From positions 25,592 to 89,591 of the forward strand of contig JACPAL010000007.1 in NCBI GenBank assembly GCA_016180855.1: a stretch of DNA of 64,000 bases, written 5' to 3'. Positions 8,234 to 20,863 of the stretch are shown here, one piece after another (position 1 is the first letter of the stretch; every line of letters begins with the position of its first letter). This DNA is from Deltaproteobacteria bacterium (GTDB lineage: Bacteria; UBA10199; JACPAL01). Made by a program: the position numbers and the translations under genes. Under the pieces are notes generated by a model. That model ran no database searches. It was not told the DNA's origin and worked only from the letters and a program-made list of their open reading frames with translations.

Positions 8234-8400
8234 GGAATTACTATGCAGACCCTATCGCACACCGCGATATTCAGTTGCTAAGTACTTCGACTCGTAATGA
8301 CTATGACGTATATACAAAGCCAAGAAAATCAACAAAATTACTCGAAGGACTAAGAAAGTAGTCGTTGCATTTCTTTTTAGGATCAGATTAGAGGGCCGAC

Positions 8401-8916
8401 ATGGATATCGAGCCTCTTTTGGGTGAAGAACAGATCCGAAAGCGAATTCAGGAGCTTGCCAATCAGATCAACAAAGATTTTGCGGGCGAGAAGATTACCG
8501 TTGTTGGGGTGCTCAAGGGGGCGTTTGTCTTTATGGCGGACCTCGTCCGATACCTGAAGGGTCCCCTAACATGTGATTTTTTAAGGATGTCGAGCTACGA
8601 CTCCGATGGAAAGTCGACCGGTACGATCCGTCTCGAATTTGATCTGACCCAACCGGTCGAAGGAAAGCATGTCCTTCTCGTGGAAGATATCGTCGACACC
8701 GGACTCACCGCCTCTTACCTGTTGAAACATCTGAAGCAGAAGAATCCAAAGACGGTCAAATTGTGCACATTCCTTCATAAACCGGTCGACAAGGTCCATG
8801 TCCCGATCGATTATCTTGGGTTTGAAATTCCCAATGAATACGTTGTTGGTTATGGTTTGGACTTGGACGGTAAATTCCGACATCTCCCCTATCTTGCCAG
8901 GGTGATAAACTTGTGA
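8401..8916 (+). CDS. hpt: Hypoxanthine(-guanine) phosphoribosyltransferase
   Basis: This enzyme makes IMP or GMP from hypoxanthine or guanine and PRPP in purine salvage. The 171-residue length is normal. It has the PRPP-binding loop VLLVEDIVDTGLT (residues 91-103), the flexible-loop segment LRMSSYDSDGKST and the base-contacting tail (YLGFEIPNEYVVGYGLD). The next gene, a purine permease, starts inside its stop codon (GTGA overlap), so uptake and salvage are coupled in one transcript. Confidence 0.95.
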   Translation: MDIEPLLGEEQIRKRIQELANQINKDFAGEKITVVGVLKGAFVFMADLVRYLKGPLTCDFLRMSSYDSDGKSTGTIRLEFDLTQPVEGKHVLLVEDIVDTGLTASYLLKHLKQKNPKTVKLCTFLHKPVDKVHVPIDYLGFEIPNEYVVGYGLDLDGKFRHLPYLARVINL

Positions 8917-10211
8917 AGGGAATTCTACGACGATATTTTAATTTGCAAGAGGCGGGGAGTTCGCTTCGTACAGAGGTCCTGGCGGGGTTCACCACTTTTT
9001 TGACGCTCGCCTATATCGTCTTTGTCAATCCAACGATCCTGAAACAGACCGGAATGGATGGAGGGGCCCTGATCACCGCAACCATTTTGAGTGCGGTTAT
9101 CGGAACTCTGCTGATGGGGATTTTTGCCAAACAGCCATTTGCACTCGCTCCCGGGATGGGCCTCAACGCCTATTTTGCCTATACCGTTGTTCTGGGCCAG
9201 GGACTTCCCTGGCAAACGGCGTTAGGGGCAGTCTTTTTCTCCGGTATTGCCTTTGTTCTGTTGAGCATCACCAAGGCACGGCTTTACATTATCAACTCCG
9301 TTCCGTTGAGCTTAAAGATCGCAATCGCCGCGGGGATTGGACTCTTTCTCACCTTTATTGGACTCAAAAATGGCGGTTTTATTACGGCGCATGATGTAAC
9401 GCTGCTCACGATTGGAAATCTGAAATCACGCGATGTGATCGTTTCAACCGCCGGTCTTCTTGTGATGACTGCCCTCCTGTCCCGACAGATGAAAGGGGCG
9501 ATCCTCATCGGTATTTTAGTCGGAACAGTTCTCTCCATTTTTCTCGGAATCGTAAAATTGCCGGTTGCCTGGATCAGCGCCCCCCCCTCGCTCGCCCCTT
9601 TATGGATGAAGATGGACTTGAAGGCGGCGCTCGCCCTTGGGCCAGTTGCCATCATCTTCACCTTCTTGCTCGTTGATTTCTTTGACAATATGGGGACCTT
9701 GATCGGGCTCGGCAAAAAGGCGGGGATGATGGACGCCAAGGGAAATCTCAACCGGATGCAACAGGCCTTGATTACGGACGGATTCGCCGTCATCACCGGT
9801 GCCTGTTTGGGAACCTCAACCGTCACCACTTATATTGAAAGTGCCGCCGGGATCCAGGATGGGGGACGAACCGGTCTCACGGCTATCGCCTGCGCCTTCT
9901 TTCTCTTCTGTCTCCTCTTTTTCTCACCAATCATCGCCATTATACCAGCCTCCGCCACAGCACCAGCCTTGATCGTTGTCGGCCTCATGATGGCTGCGTC
10001 CATTAAAGAATTAGATATGGAAGATTATACGAACGCCTTGCCAACCTTCCTCACGGTTATCATGATTCCGTTCACCTTCTCTATTGCCAGGGGGATCGCA
10101 ATCGGGTTTATCAGCTACACCCTAATCAAGGTCCTGACCGGGCGGTGGCGAGAGGTGCATTGGATGATGTACCTTCTGTCGCTCGCCCTCGGCCTGCATT
10201 TAACAATCTGA
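8913..10211 (+). CDS. NCS2-family purine permease, AzgA/GhxP/PbuG type
   Basis: The 432-residue protein has the length and the 12-14 membrane-segment pattern of the AzgA-like NCS2 branch. Hallmarks are EVLAGFTTFLTLAYIVFVNP near the N-terminus, FALAPGMGLNAYFAYTVV (about residues 70-87), and DFFDNMGTLIGLGKKAG plus STVTTYIESAAGIQDGGRTG in the second half. Such proteins import adenine, guanine or hypoxanthine with protons. The GTG start overlaps the hpt stop, supporting a role in hypoxanthine or guanine uptake. Confidence 0.93.
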   Translation: MKGILRRYFNLQEAGSSLRTEVLAGFTTFLTLAYIVFVNPTILKQTGMDGGALITATILSAVIGTLLMGIFAKQPFALAPGMGLNAYFAYTVVLGQGLPWQTALGAVFFSGIAFVLLSITKARLYIINSVPLSLKIAIAAGIGLFLTFIGLKNGGFITAHDVTLLTIGNLKSRDVIVSTAGLLVMTALLSRQMKGAILIGILVGTVLSIFLGIVKLPVAWISAPPSLAPLWMKMDLKAALALGPVAIIFTFLLVDFFDNMGTLIGLGKKAGMMDAKGNLNRMQQALITDGFAVITGACLGTSTVTTYIESAAGIQDGGRTGLTAIACAFFLFCLLFFSPIIAIIPASATAPALIVVGLMMAASIKELDMEDYTNALPTFLTVIMIPFTFSIARGIAIGFISYTLIKVLTGRWREVHWMMYLLSLALGLHLTI

Positions 10212-10264
10212 CATAGCAACAAAGCCCCCTAGAACGTCGATAATAAGGACAGCTCGAGCCCCCT

Positions 10265-11383
10265 ATGGTTGAGAAGCTGAAAGTATCCGAGATTACCCCC
10301 AACCCAAAAACTCAGGCCCTCCTTCGCCAGATTGGCAACCGGGATGAAATCATTGAGAAATCAGAGATCGATCAACCGAAAGCTCCTGGGGAGAGGCCGG
10401 ACGGTTATCTTGACTGTACAGCCACCCCTTCCAAATGGTCTGGCTATCAATTTGGACTCGTTCAAGCTGCCCTTTACGATGCCGGCCTCATTACCAATCT
10501 AAGAGACAAGGTTTGCGGAGGTCACACCTTCCAGGATGAGACATTGGAGAAAAACTATAACGCCGTTCTCCAAGGACTTAACATCCCGGATGGCCGCCTT
10601 CCGGCCATCCATTACTTGGCAAGTATCGTGACAGGAGGCCAACGTTTTTTGGGAGGAGATTTAAGCCCAGACCACGAAAGGAAGATTAAGACCCGCCTCG
10701 CAAGGATCATCGTCGAGCTCGGAGGACTGACCTATTTTGAAGAACAATCCAGAAAAGATTCAGGTGCCTTGTTCCTGCTCCGCTTTATGAGTGGTCCCGA
10801 TACAGAACATCTCATCCCGATTTTCGAAAGAGCCGTTTTCTCTGAGGATAAGACGTCGCACCACGAAAAGGCATCGGCTGTTGAGGGGCTACAGAACATC
10901 GGTACCCCCCGTGCTGAATCGGTCTTGCTTCAGGCGTTTGATTCGAATGAGACAGCAGTCTTGGCGTTGGATGCACTCTACGAGATGGGGACCCCAGCCG
11001 CGTTGAGGCGACTCGAGGAGTCTCGTGAACGGATCCGGAAGATTGGTGAAGAGATGAAGTACGACATGGAGGCTTTGCTGGACAAGGCAATATGGAAGAT
11101 CCGCGAGCGTGCTGGTCAACTGGGTGATCGTAGAATTGTGAGTTACTCCAGCCCTTACTCCTATTTCATGGATCTGGGATACACCTTTAATCACACCAGC
11201 CATTTTGAAACCCAAGTGCTCAGATCAGATTATCGCTACCGTCCCGATAGAGAGAAAATTGTTGCCCGTATTTCACGCGATCCCGGCGACAGATACATCG
11301 TCACTATCCTGGACGATCAGCTATACGAAAAGATAAAAGCCAACCCACCCGATTGGCAACGTGTCAATTTGGATAAGGATTGA
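10265..11383 (+). CDS. Hypothetical protein with HEAT-like repeats
   Basis: This is a 372-residue soluble protein without signal peptide. Residues 170-260 contain two or three HEAT-like helical repeats (HHEKASAVEGLQNIGTPRAE, then AVLALDALYEMGTPAALRRL), which usually bind other proteins. The N-terminal third contains SKWSGYQFGLVQAALYDAG and does not resemble a family I know. No ribosome site is obvious. Its 3' end overlaps the convergent gene by 20 bases. It probably is not part of the purine operon, as the gap of 53 bases carries no clear signal. Confidence 0.6.
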   Translation: MVEKLKVSEITPNPKTQALLRQIGNRDEIIEKSEIDQPKAPGERPDGYLDCTATPSKWSGYQFGLVQAALYDAGLITNLRDKVCGGHTFQDETLEKNYNAVLQGLNIPDGRLPAIHYLASIVTGGQRFLGGDLSPDHERKIKTRLARIIVELGGLTYFEEQSRKDSGALFLLRFMSGPDTEHLIPIFERAVFSEDKTSHHEKASAVEGLQNIGTPRAESVLLQAFDSNETAVLALDALYEMGTPAALRRLEESRERIRKIGEEMKYDMEALLDKAIWKIRERAGQLGDRRIVSYSSPYSYFMDLGYTFNHTSHFETQVLRSDYRYRPDREKIVARISRDPGDRYIVTILDDQLYEKIKANPPDWQRVNLDKD

Positions 11384-12782
11384 ATACCACGCCTGACGTT
11401 CTTATCTGATTAAGCTGTTTTAACTCCTCTGGCGTGTAGGCCCGAGGCGATCCAGCCGGTATCGTCTGCCTGATAAAGGAAAGAATTCCCTCTCTCATCA
11501 CCATCGCCCCTTGAAGAACCTCTTCACCGGCCCAGTCATCCTTTCCTGCCTCAAGGGTCTCATCCCATAGATCAAAAAAGATCCTCTTTTTCTCATCAAG
11601 GCGCTTGCCCGGGTTATTCCAAATAGCCTGAAGATCACTGTCGATCCTTTTCAGGGCCGCCTCACGAGCCAGTTTACGAAACGCCTCAGCCATCTCCGCC
11701 CTCTCCTCAAACGTGCTTTCCAGAATCTTCGTCTTCTCTCCCTCTGTGGGCTCAGGATTTGGTTTATAGAAAGGAGAGACGAGAACCCCTAGTTGAGGGA
11801 CAAACTGGAGAACCGTATCAACCCCCTTTTGGGCAATCGGCCTCTCCCAAAAAACAACCGATCCGTCAGGCCGAACCTTGAATCCCTCCTTCTCAAGGAG
11901 TCGTTCCCGTCGTGGATCATCACCATTTAAAGCGAGTTCTCGCTCAGCATGCCGCTTAAAAAGAGGGTCTTTGGTCAAATCCTCTGCACGATAATAACGA
12001 CCGGGACCGACCCTTGTTTTGGAAAATTGTGGGGGGTGTTCGCGTAATGATTCTTCAGCAATCTCTTGAAGGGTCTCTTCAGTAGGATAAAGATCTTTAA
12101 GAGAGAGGCCCCCTCCCTCACCACCCTGTCCCTGTATCGTTGTTCCGTTCCCAGGAGAACCTCCGATCCCAAGAGGAAAACCACCTGGATCTCCTGTGCC
12201 CTGTCCCTCTGCCTTCTCTCCCACCGAACCGATCACTCCAATGGAGGAGATGATTCGCCTCTTTCTCTTTTTATGAACAGGGACCTCATCCGAATCTCCA
12301 GAATGAGCCTGTGATTCTTGTCCAGATAGAACTGATCCTCCCTCCACCTCAGGATCTCGTTTTTCGAATACAGGAGGAGGTTCTTCCACGATCTCCAGAT
12401 CAATCACAGAAATCTCCGGATCTTTTGGCGGTTCACGCAACCATCTCGTTAATCCATAAATGGCAATTCCATGAAGAATGAGGGAGGCTGTTGAATAGAT
12501 AAACGCCTGCCGGAAACTAAAACCAGAAAGAAACCGGAACCCCACGAGGAGGGCCGCATAGCCCAAGAGAAAAACCCCGCCCGAGATCAGATTCTCGCGT
12601 GCCTCCTTATCCAGATGCATCTTAAAAATCCCCCCGTACCAAAAATGGGGAGGGGACAGGAAAGGGGTGGCCCATCCTGCGGTCAATGAAGAAGAATCGG
12701 GTGAAAATACTTGAGAAATAGAGGTGCCATAAGGTTCTGAAACTATGGGAGAAGAGGGTCGGACGAAAGAGACACCCATCAA
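11364..12782 (-). CDS. Membrane-anchored protein with TonB-like N-terminal region, unknown function
   Basis: The 472-residue protein has two hydrophobic helices (about residues 68-110), then VIDLEIVEEPPPVFEKRDPE, which recalls the segment after the anchor in TonB-like proteins. A Gly-rich linker (GSPGNGTTIQGQGGEGGG) and a charged helical C-terminal half follow. No TonB C-terminal domain is evident, so I do not call it TonB. The start is uncertain: an ATG at 12620, after GGGGGGA, would begin directly before the helices. The longer start gives an N-terminus (GVSFVRPSS) that resembles that of the unknown protein at 60166-61620 (AIDFIRPSD). It follows the outer-membrane protein gene on the same strand. 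Confidence 0.6.
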   Translation of the reverse strand: MMGVSFVRPSSPIVSEPYGTSISQVFSPDSSSLTAGWATPFLSPPHFWYGGIFKMHLDKEARENLISGGVFLLGYAALLVGFRFLSGFSFRQAFIYSTASLILHGIAIYGLTRWLREPPKDPEISVIDLEIVEEPPPVFEKRDPEVEGGSVLSGQESQAHSGDSDEVPVHKKRKRRIISSIGVIGSVGEKAEGQGTGDPGGFPLGIGGSPGNGTTIQGQGGEGGGLSLKDLYPTEETLQEIAEESLREHPPQFSKTRVGPGRYYRAEDLTKDPLFKRHAERELALNGDDPRRERLLEKEGFKVRPDGSVVFWERPIAQKGVDTVLQFVPQLGVLVSPFYKPNPEPTEGEKTKILESTFEERAEMAEAFRKLAREAALKRIDSDLQAIWNNPGKRLDEKKRIFFDLWDETLEAGKDDWAGEEVLQGAMVMREGILSFIRQTIPAGSPRAYTPEELKQLNQIRTSGVVFNPYPN

Positions 12783-12828
12783 CGATGATTATCGTCAAGA
12801 AAACAGGTTTGTTGTGAGGACAGAAAAC

Positions 12829-13386
12829 CTAAAACTGATAGGCAAGGGACAATCTCAAGACCGGCTCAAAGAAATTGCCTGCCTTGATCTTTCGATAAAA
12901 CCCCTCCACTTCGCCACTTAAACTCAATCCCGCTTTCTCCACAAAAATGTACCCTGCACCGGCACCGACTAGATAACCCCAACGTTGAACCCCCTGGGTT
13001 ATTGAGAAGCCAGCGATCCGCGTCCCCGAAGAGGCATCCGCAAAAGTAGGCCCGCCACCGGCCAGGAGATAAAAGCCAGGGGCGGCAAGATAGCTCACAT
13101 GGGGAGCCAGATCGATAAAGTGAAAGAGGACATTAAACTGACGCGTGAACCGCCAGCCGCTATCCAAAAAAACCGACCAATCATCCGTAATCCCGTAACC
13201 GCCACGCAGATTGAGCCCACCGGTTGCCCGGCGAAAATCATTGACTAGAACCCCTAGCTGCGGCTCCGCCCCAATAAAAAAGGCTCCTCTCTCAACTAAG
13301 ATTTTTTCTGCAGAAACAGCCTCCTCTTCAACCCTGGCTGTTTGTGGAACTAAAAGCAGCAGGCAAGTGACGAGTAAAAATTTCAA
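12829..13386 (-). CDS. Outer-membrane beta-barrel protein
   Basis: The 185-residue protein has a signal peptide (MKFLLVTCLLLLVPQTARV) and then alternating aromatic and small residues typical of short beta-barrels: GGLNLRGGYGITDDWSVFLD, FYLLAGGGPTFAD, WGYLVGAGAGYIFVE. It ends LRLSLAYQF with the C-terminal Phe used by the BAM machinery. Such OmpW/OmpA-barrel-like proteins may be porins or structural. It overlaps the DUF177 gene by 4 bases (ATGA), so they are translated together. Confidence 0.75.
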   Translation of the reverse strand: MKFLLVTCLLLLVPQTARVEEEAVSAEKILVERGAFFIGAEPQLGVLVNDFRRATGGLNLRGGYGITDDWSVFLDSGWRFTRQFNVLFHFIDLAPHVSYLAAPGFYLLAGGGPTFADASSGTRIAGFSITQGVQRWGYLVGAGAGYIFVEKAGLSLSGEVEGFYRKIKAGNFFEPVLRLSLAYQF

Positions 13387-13934
13387 TGCTTCCTCCTTTT
13401 TTTTACTGGAAAATCCTTGAGTACAGCAAGCGGCCGATTACTCTGACGGGGGAGACACTCACAGATCTTCTCATTTAAGTTCTGACCGCACTGAGGACAG
13501 ATTCCCCGACAGTCTTCCCGACAGAGCCAGCGAATCGGGACAGACAAAACCAACGCCTCCCGAACCATCTTGCCGACATCAATCTCATTCCCCTCATAGA
13601 AGGAAAAATCGATATCATCCACAACCAGTTCCTCCTCAACAGGCTCACTATCAACCCCTTCAGACGGGGCCATCACAAGATCAATCGGAATCTGCGAATG
13701 AAAAGGGAAAGCCTTCAGACAGCGAGAACAGACCGGATTCAGGTCAACCTCTACTTCTCCCTCAAGACTGACGTTGTCACAGGTTTTTAGAACCTTGAGG
13801 TGCAAGCCCCCGTTCTGGCCAGCCTGGTAATCTTGTTGAAAGGCGTCACGCAAGACCTCGGCAAACCAGGGTTCTCTCTCCTTTGCCCGAAGTACGAGAC
13901 CCTCGGGAAGAATCTCGGAAACCTTAATCTTCAC
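13383..13934 (-). CDS. DUF177 (YceD) family metal-binding protein
   Basis: The product shows the YceD/DUF177 pattern: VKIKVSEILPEG at the start, CSRCLKAFPF in the middle and a C-terminal LCREDCRGICPQCGQNLNEK, giving four or more Cys that can bind Zn or Fe. Acidic VEEELVVDDIDF precedes it. In most bacteria this gene sits before rpmF and plsX, and YceD affects 23S rRNA maturation; here neither follows. I chose the GTG at 13934 because family members begin with this segment; a TTG at 13970 would add 12 residues. Confidence 0.82.
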   Translation of the reverse strand: MKIKVSEILPEGLVLRAKEREPWFAEVLRDAFQQDYQAGQNGGLHLKVLKTCDNVSLEGEVEVDLNPVCSRCLKAFPFHSQIPIDLVMAPSEGVDSEPVEEELVVDDIDFSFYEGNEIDVGKMVREALVLSVPIRWLCREDCRGICPQCGQNLNEKICECLPRQSNRPLAVLKDFPVKKRRKH

Positions 13935-13993
13935 AAAATAGGGGCTAACAAAGGTTGACCGGAAAAACAATACGGTTATGAAGTGGAAGAGTT

Positions 13994-14806
13994 ATGCTTC
14001 GCCTCGACCGGTTCGGTCCCACAAAACGATTGACGATGGCCCGTAGCCTGGGGGGAAGAACTTTTTATCACTGTCATGCCTATCTGGTTGACGGGCTTTT
14101 GATCGACAGCGGTTGCCCCTGTGTCACACGCCCCTTTCAGGGTTTTTTGGATAGTGAGGAGGTGACTCGTGCAGCCATCACACACTATCACGAGGATCAT
14201 GCAGGAAATGTCATCAGTCTGAACCTTTCCGGAATCCCGATTTTGGCTCCTCAATCCAGTCTCGACCGGATCAAGCGGGGAATTGTGAATCCGTTTAATA
14301 AAACTCAACCTTACGGTCTTGTTTTCTGGGGAAAAAGTTTGGGCGGCCTTGCCGATCCACTGCCTCAAAAGCTGGAGACGGAACGACACTGTTTCGAAGT
14401 GATTTCAAGCCCAGGCCACTCCGACGACATGCAGATCTTTTACGAAAAGAAAGAGGGTTGGCTTTTTTCCGCTGATCTCTACATCGCCGCCCGGAAAATT
14501 TATTGGAGAAAAGAAGAGAACCCTCTCCAGGCGATGGCAGGGATCAAGAAGGCGATCACCCTCGATTTTGCAGACCTGTTCTGCGGTCATTCACCCGTTT
14601 TGGGGCGAGGAAAAGAGGCCCTTCAAAAGAAACTGGAGTTTATGGAAGAGATCCAATTCAAGGCAAAAAAGTTACGAGAAGAAGGGCTTGCGATTTCTGA
14701 AATCGCCAAAAAACTCCTGGGAAGGGAAGGGGTCTGGACTTATCTGACGCTCGGCGACTTTTCAAAACGACATTTTATTGAAGGATTGCTCTCTCAACCG
14801 GCCTGA
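13994..14806 (+). CDS. Metallo-beta-lactamase-fold hydrolase
   Basis: The 270-residue protein has the dinuclear metal motif THYHEDHAGN (H-x-H-x-D-H), an upstream Asp in GLLIDSGCP, a later His in SSPGHSDDM and a further CGHSPVLGRG. This fold hydrolyses thioesters, phosphodiesters or lactams. The C-terminal helical part (ALQKKLEFMEEIQFKAKKLREEG, about residues 205-240) resembles that of glyoxalase-II-like/LACTB2 relatives. Substrate is unknown. GGAAGAG precedes the ATG. It is divergent from the DUF177 gene and its end overlaps the atpC end. Confidence 0.85.
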   Translation: MLRLDRFGPTKRLTMARSLGGRTFYHCHAYLVDGLLIDSGCPCVTRPFQGFLDSEEVTRAAITHYHEDHAGNVISLNLSGIPILAPQSSLDRIKRGIVNPFNKTQPYGLVFWGKSLGGLADPLPQKLETERHCFEVISSPGHSDDMQIFYEKKEGWLFSADLYIAARKIYWRKEENPLQAMAGIKKAITLDFADLFCGHSPVLGRGKEALQKKLEFMEEIQFKAKKLREEGLAISEIAKKLLGREGVWTYLTLGDFSKRHFIEGLLSQPA

Positions 14807-15044
14807 TCCGCCAAAACGGTGACCTGATTTTGTCGCACCTCACAAAAACCACCGAAAATCTGAACTGTCTGGGATTGGTTCCCCTTTTTGAAGGTCAAGG
14901 CTCCATTTCCCAATTCGCTGAGCAGGGTGGTATGTTCCGGAAGGACGCCAAACTGGCCCTCAATACCAGGAAGAACAACCTCATCCACCTCTTCCGAGGC
15001 AATCGGTTTTTCAGGCGTCACAATAATAAGTCTCAATTTTGACA

Positions 15045-15045
<1 letters not shown>
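14794..15045 (-). CDS. atpC: ATP synthase F1 epsilon subunit, short form
   Basis: The 83-residue protein matches the N-terminal beta-sandwich of epsilon: KLRLIIVTPEKPIASEEVDE, LPGIEGQFGVLPEHTTLLS and IFGGFCEVRQNQVTVLAD. This domain binds gamma and the c-ring. The usual C-terminal two-helix domain (about 50 more residues), which inhibits ATP hydrolysis, is absent; the stop follows directly. Short epsilons are known in a few lineages such as green sulfur bacteria. The gene starts at the last base of the atpD stop and is the end of the F1 operon. Confidence 0.92.
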
Positions 15046-18889
<3,844 letters not shown>

Positions 18890-19441
18890 TTAATTAAAAC
18901 TTCTCTCCAACATCGCCTTTTTCATTCTCTCGAGATCCCTCTTGATCGATCCATCATAAAGGGTCTCTCCCACACGAACCATCATGCCACCAATCAGCTC
19001 AGGACTTTCAACAGCCGACGCCTTGATCTTTTTGCGAAGCCGCGTGGACAAAAGGGTCTCGATCGATCGCAAGTCCTCCTCTGTGGGAGTCTTGGGGGAA
19101 TAGACTTGAATACGAATAACCCCTTCAACCTCATCACGAAGTGAAAAGAACTCCCGGCAGATTTGCGGAAACAGAGAGAACCTCTCCTTGTGAACAAGCA
19201 AAAACAGGAAGTTCTTGAGTAGCAACGGAATTGAAACCTTTTTGAGGATCTCTTCCAGAATCTTGAGGCGATCCGCCCTTGAATAAGAGGACTCGGCCAT
19301 TGTTTCCAGGGCGATGGAGGATTCGACAAAAATTTTGCCGAGGCCCTCCAGGCAGGAAACATACTCCCCCAGCCGCCCACCCTCCTGAGCCAAGGAGAAA
19401 ACCGCCCTCGCATACCGTCTTGGCAGTGATCCGTTCATCAT
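18890..19441 (-). CDS. atpH: ATP synthase F1 delta subunit (OSCP)
   Basis: The 183-residue stator subunit links F1 to the b subunits. The N-terminal domain begins SLPRRYARAVFSLAQEGG and the C-terminal domain contains the diagnostic segment LIGGMMVRVGETLYDGSIKR. Length is normal. It overlaps the b-subunit gene by 4 bases, so translation is coupled. Confidence 0.95.
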   Translation of the reverse strand: MMNGSLPRRYARAVFSLAQEGGRLGEYVSCLEGLGKIFVESSIALETMAESSYSRADRLKILEEILKKVSIPLLLKNFLFLLVHKERFSLFPQICREFFSLRDEVEGVIRIQVYSPKTPTEEDLRSIETLLSTRLRKKIKASAVESPELIGGMMVRVGETLYDGSIKRDLERMKKAMLERSFN

Positions 19442-19929
19442 AATTGTCCTCCCAACTGGTGCAAAAATTTCTGACCCAACTTTTGCTGATCGGAATCGTT
19501 GAAATTTTCCTGTAGAAGCTGTCTGGCCCGCTCCAGTGACGCCTCAACGATCTCTCTCTTCAACTGTTCCTTTGTCCTCTGAATCTCCTGATGCATAATT
19601 CGATCGGCATCCTGCCTGACTTTTTCAACAAGACCGCCTGTTTCATTCAAGATTTTTTTCTTTTCGGATTCCCCCTCGTCACGCAAGGTCTGAATGATTT
19701 TTTTTGACTCCTGATCCAAGTGGTCAATCCGTTTCTCCAAATCAATCACTCTGACCGCCGCCTCTCTGTGGAGGCGCGCCGCCTCTTCCAGGTCGAATTC
19801 GATCTTGTGGGTTCGTGTCTTCCAGAATTCTGCAACAGGCTTTCGCAACACAAAATAGAGGAACGTCAGAAAAAGGGCGAAGTTGAGCGTTTTCCAATGC
19901 ATCCCGGCGTTCAAAAAATCGTTCATCAT
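19438..19929 (-). CDS. atpF: ATP synthase F0 b subunit
   Basis: The 163-residue peripheral-stalk subunit has an N-terminal membrane helix (FALFLTFLYFVLRKPVAEFW) and a long charged coiled coil (HREAAVRVIDLEKRIDHLDQ and on). It overlaps the b' gene upstream and the delta gene downstream by 4 bases each. Two b-type genes in tandem imply a b/b' heterodimer stalk. Confidence 0.93.
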   Translation of the reverse strand: MMNDFLNAGMHWKTLNFALFLTFLYFVLRKPVAEFWKTRTHKIEFDLEEAARLHREAAVRVIDLEKRIDHLDQESKKIIQTLRDEGESEKKKILNETGGLVEKVRQDADRIMHQEIQRTKEQLKREIVEASLERARQLLQENFNDSDQQKLGQKFLHQLGGQL

Positions 19930-20357
19930 GAAAGTTTTCTCTCCAGGATTTTTTCAACCGTCTCTTGTGCTGCCTCGTTAGAATATTTTTTCAATTCTAT
20001 CGATGCCTGCCTCGCCTCTCTCTCCAACGTCAGGCGTAACGATTCAATCTGACGGTTTACCTCTTCCTTGGCCTGCTGCAAAGTCTGTCGTTGAAACTCC
20101 TCCGCCTCTCGAAGAACGCTCCCCCGCTCACGCCCCCCCAGGGTACGTGCCTCATCAATCTTCCTGGCATAGTCGTTCGCCAATCTTTCACCCCGTTTGA
20201 TCAACTGAACGGTCCTCTTCTGTTCTCCAACCGTCTTTTCTTCACGAAGGCTCAAAATTCGGATGATCGGCCGGAACACCCCCCAATGAAGGGCCAAAGC
20301 GGCCGTAATAAAGATAAACCACTGAAACACCAGAGTTTGATTTGGTAATAGATCCAT
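19926..20357 (-). CDS. ATP synthase F0 b' subunit
   Basis: The 143-residue protein starts with a membrane helix (TLVFQWFIFITAALALHWG) followed by a charged coiled coil to the end (KEEVNRQIESLRLTLEREAR). It is the second b-type subunit (atpF', atpX), known from photosynthetic bacteria and Deltaproteobacteria. It heads the F1/stator genes, 88 bases after the bactofilin gene. Confidence 0.9.
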   Translation of the reverse strand: MDLLPNQTLVFQWFIFITAALALHWGVFRPIIRILSLREEKTVGEQKRTVQLIKRGERLANDYARKIDEARTLGGRERGSVLREAEEFQRQTLQQAKEEVNRQIESLRLTLEREARQASIELKKYSNEAAQETVEKILERKLS

Positions 20358-20374
20358 AGATCCTGATAATTAAA

Positions 20375-20413
20375 GAATGCCGGCAGACCCCTTACTAGGA
20401 TCGATCGGCATTC
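20375..20413. terminator. Intercistronic hairpin between bactofilin and atp genes
   Basis: GAATGCCG and CGGCATTC are perfect 8-base complements around a 23-base loop. There is no T-tract on the minus strand, so it may weaken read-through or protect RNA ends rather than act as a full terminator. Confidence 0.4.
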
Positions 20414-20445
20414 GCAAGGCCTACTTATGAAAACAATCTGACGAC

Positions 20446-20847
20446 TTAAGAGGCTGCTTTCTTCTCCTCTTCAACAGACCGGAGAACTCCCTTTTTACCC
20501 ATTGAACAAGAGCCCTCAAACACAACCCCTTCATCGATGACCAGGGTCTGTGCTGTAATATCACTCTGAACGACAGCGGGAGCATGCATCTCAATACGAT
20601 CCGTCGCCTTGATACTCCCGTTTGCCTCTCCATGAATCATGATATTGCCAACCTCAATCTTTCCATCAACAACAGCCCCTTCCCCAATGATAAGAGTTCC
20701 CTCGGAAAAAATCTCTCCCGTAAACTTTCCGTTGATCCGAACAGTCCCCTCAAAGGTCAGTTTTCCCTCGAACTCACATCCCCTTTCAAGAAGACCGCTA
20801 ATGGGTCCACTCTTATGTGACTCGGTTATCCCTTTTTCACCAAACAT
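20446..20847 (-). CDS. Bactofilin
   Basis: The 133-residue protein forms the right-handed beta-helix seen in this polymer-forming cytoskeletal family. The repeats have G-x-[IV] spacing: LTFEGTVRINGKFTGEIFSE, TLIIGEGAVVDGKIEVGN, IHGEANGSIKATDRIEM. Bactofilins polymerise without nucleotide; in Myxococcus, BacNOP position the ParABS system, so its place directly after parB is meaningful. A good ribosome site (AAAGGAGGAG) lies just before the ATG. Confidence 0.95.
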   Translation of the reverse strand: MFGEKGITESHKSGPISGLLERGCEFEGKLTFEGTVRINGKFTGEIFSEGTLIIGEGAVVDGKIEVGNIMIHGEANGSIKATDRIEMHAPAVVQSDITAQTLVIDEGVVFEGSCSMGKKGVLRSVEEEKKAAS

Positions 20848-20863
20848 ACTCTCCTCCTTTTTT

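Noticed and set aside
11364..12782. TonB
   Set aside because: The N-terminal anchor is similar, but the C-terminal TonB domain and the ExbB/ExbD genes are absent.
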